Of a stretch of 31,442 bases of DNA, positions 29,891 through 31,442 are shown piece after piece (within the stretch, counting starts at the first letter, position 1; every line of letters begins with the position of its first letter). A program made the translations under genes and the position numbers. The notes beneath the pieces are model-generated. The model did not search any database. It saw only the letters and a program-made list of their open reading frames with translations, and had not been told where the DNA came from. This DNA is from Diphasiastrum complanatum. Lineage: Eukaryota > Streptophyta > Lycopodiopsida > Lycopodiales > Lycopodiaceae. The stretch lies in NCBI GenBank assembly GCA_029204225.1, contig MU836250.1, forward strand, positions 1 to 31,442. Reading direction: 5' to 3'.

Positions 29891-30439
29891 TTACAGAATT
29901 TTAGTTTTACGGAATTTGTCAGCCAATTTCTTTGATCTGTGACCCAACCGTCAGAGCATATGTGTATAACCACTCAAAATGAATGTAAATTCCTCATGCA
30001 TGTAAAGAAAACCTAGAGAATCAACATGCAATCAATCCATGCAAGCACAATACCACAATTTAGAAAATAAAAATATAGCATGCAATTAGAACAATTACAG
30101 ATTTTGTCAATTTTGCTCACAAACTGCCAAAATTTCAAACGGCCATAACTTGAGCTATAGTGCACCAAAATAGGTGTTGTAAAGCACATTATGGAGGGAG
30201 ACCAAGTGAAGAAGATGATTGCCACATCAGCCTGCCACCTAGTCTTTACACGTGTGAGAATAGAGTGACTGAAAATCTGCAATAGGACGCACTTTTTCAA
30301 GGCCATACATTGTAAAATCATATATACACCTCCCCAAGCCCAAAAGTGATGTATAGTCTTATATGGTCTATTAGACTTCCATGAAGCATTCATCAGGTCC
30401 TAAGAAGCAGTATGGACTGAGAACAAAGATTTCTTGATT
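29891..30439. other. Non-coding spacer between Gypsy-B and Copia-D
   Basis: AT-rich sequence with no convincing frame. A stretch around 30130-30170 (AAACGGCCATAACTTGAGCT) resembles sequence often seen in gypsy non-coding regions, but I cannot assign it to an element. Confidence 0.45.
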
Positions 30440-31263
30440 TGTAGAATGTAGGAAAAATAGTAAATATTCTTCCACAGAGAATGCGATGCAAGTTTGAATA
30501 AATCAAACTAATATCAACGTCTTCAATTGGGATTGTTTCTGATCTATGTACTAATAGAACAACATTAGTTCTGATTGACTATGCGTGCAAAAATTATATG
30601 CGGAAGTAAGAGACAACTTAAGAAGACAATTTTAGACAATTAGAAACTATTGATCAAAACCGAATTTATAATTCTGAGTCTGAATCATCAATATACATCT
30701 CTTGTTGTCTTATCTCGCTGTTGTGTCTCTGATTGAGTGAGTGAGTACAATTAGTAGTGCACATGTATTTATATTGCTACAAGACAGGTCTTTTGGCCTT
30801 TCATTTATAGGTCTTTGTCCTTTCAATGCTGTAACAGTAGATATCTAACCGTTTACGACGGTTGATATTCAAATAGACACTTTGTTTTCAAGGTTGAATA
30901 ATTTTTGTTCGCGAATTATTCGCGACAGTCTATCTTTTCGTCTCAGCTTCGTGTTTTGCAAATTGTTTGCGACACTTGTTCTTCGTGACATTTTTGTCTT
31001 TCGTGAATTGTCTGCGACAGATGACAATTCTTGAGCTTGAAGTAGAATCCAGAACATTTTGCGAATTGTTCGTGACAATTTTGCTACATCTGAGGTTTGA
31101 ACAGGAAACAAGATTTTTCGTTTCTATAATCTTTTGTGAATCTTACGAGTTGGTCACGAATAGATATGTTTTGAGTTCGTATTTGTTTTCTTTCTCATCC
31201 TTTGTCAAGCAAATTGCGCACTTTGTTAGTAGAATCAAGATCTGTCTGATCATTTGTTCTACA
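30440..31263 (-). repeat. Copia-D 3' LTR (824 bp)
   Basis: The minus strand starts TGTAGAAC right after a PPT and ends TTCTACA, with 7 bp inverted ends TGTAGAA. A TATA box, AATATAAATACATG, lies near 30762-30775, about 490 bp into the LTR, followed by a CACTCACTCAATCAGAGACA leader. The U3 part carries repeated palindromes (separate entry). The other LTR is outside the window. Confidence 0.78.
30910..31077 (-). repeat. Repeated palindromic motif in Copia-D U3
   Basis: CGCGAATTATTCGCGACA (30910), GCAAATTGTTTGCGACA (30958), CGTGAATTGTCTGCGACA (31002) and GCGAATTGTTCGTGACA (31061) are variants of one near-palindrome with spacings of 44-59 bp. A fifth weak form (ACGAGTTGGTCACGA) lies near 31145. 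Position upstream of the TATA box suggests regulatory repeats. Confidence 0.75.
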
Positions 31264-31442
31264 ACTCCCTCTCAAAGTGGGCAGTTGGATTAACCCCAAT
31301 CTTCTTCGCTGCTTCTCGAACAAAGCTTTATTGAGTGGCTTTGTAAAGATATCAGTTGTCATATCCTCTGTGGGTATGAAGACTATCTTCAATATCTTCT
31401 ACTCGACTAAGTTCTGAATCACATGATATTTGATAGCTATGT
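31195..31442 (-). pseudogene. Copia-D pol C-terminus
   Basis: Only the end of the copia RNase H region lies in the window: IKYHVIQNLVE, a TAG stop (31399-31401), then KIVFIPTEDMTTDIFTKPLN and KALFEKQRRRLGLIQLPTLR. The PTEDM-x-x-DIFTKPL motif is diagnostic for copia pol ends. The in-frame stop suggests an inactive copy. The remainder of the element lies to the right, beyond the window. Confidence 0.86.
31264..31277 (-). other. Copia-D polypurine tract
   Basis: The minus strand reads ACTTTGAGAGGGAGT directly before the LTR start TGTAGAAC. The pol reading frame passes through it (PTLRGSC) and continues about 70 bp into the LTR, as happens in many copia elements. Confidence 0.82.

Noticed and set aside
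30013-30393. 126-codon minus-strand frame
   Set aside because: No recognisable motif, in a spacer with gypsy-like non-coding sequence; length alone is not convincing in AT-rich DNA.

Overview
The window looks like repeat-rich nuclear DNA of a plant, most likely a large-genome seed plant. It is built almost entirely of broken LTR retrotransposons. I infer a plant from four things: the copia and gypsy polyproteins are plant-like, one primer-binding site matches tRNA-Asp and another initiator tRNA-Met, there are long (GA/CT)n microsatellites, and two candidate genes show GT-AG introns. I see no rRNA, tRNA, CRISPR or bacterial features. The species cannot be read from the sequence.

Layout. 1-5144 is the 5' half of a minus-strand Ty3/gypsy element (Gypsy-A): broken gag with four zinc knuckles, a damaged protease, a long leader carrying a 161-171 bp tandem array, a tRNA-Asp-type PBS and a 748 bp LTR. 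It interrupts the RNase H domain of a minus-strand copia element (Copia-A, 5145 to about 9780). 9781-15056 is a complete but dead minus-strand copia (Copia-B) with both LTRs, PBS, PPT and a likely 5 bp target duplication. 15183-19533 holds a 3' LTR, PPT and a roughly 1000-codon broken ORF of an unusual family, here called X (copy X-1, minus strand). 19534-21039 is a copia fragment (Copia-C), followed by a 268 bp piece of a Gypsy-A type LTR (21040-21307).

From 21.3 to 26.3 kb the retrotransposon density drops. Gene A (21541-22306, plus) is a two-exon candidate encoding 176 residues with an Ala/Lys-rich helical C-terminal half. A decayed plus-strand copia gag lies at 23722-24125. Gene B (24886-25652, plus) is a three-exon candidate behind a 42-unit CT repeat. 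At 25803-26346 is a degenerate minus-strand copia-like 5' LTR and PBS.

26350-28976 is a second, truncated copy of family X on the plus strand (X-2). It ends in nearly the same PPT and LTR start as X-1. 28977-29890 is a gypsy integrase fragment (minus) and 30440-31442 is the 3' LTR and extreme pol C-terminus of another copia (Copia-D, minus).

Functionally nothing here forms an operon or pathway. The mobile elements are inactivated by stops, frameshifts and catalytic-site losses, many of which look like C-to-T (or G-to-A) changes expected of methylated repeats. The most novel items are the shared protein of family X, the tandem and inverted motif array in the Gypsy-A leader, the four-knuckle gag, and genes A and B.
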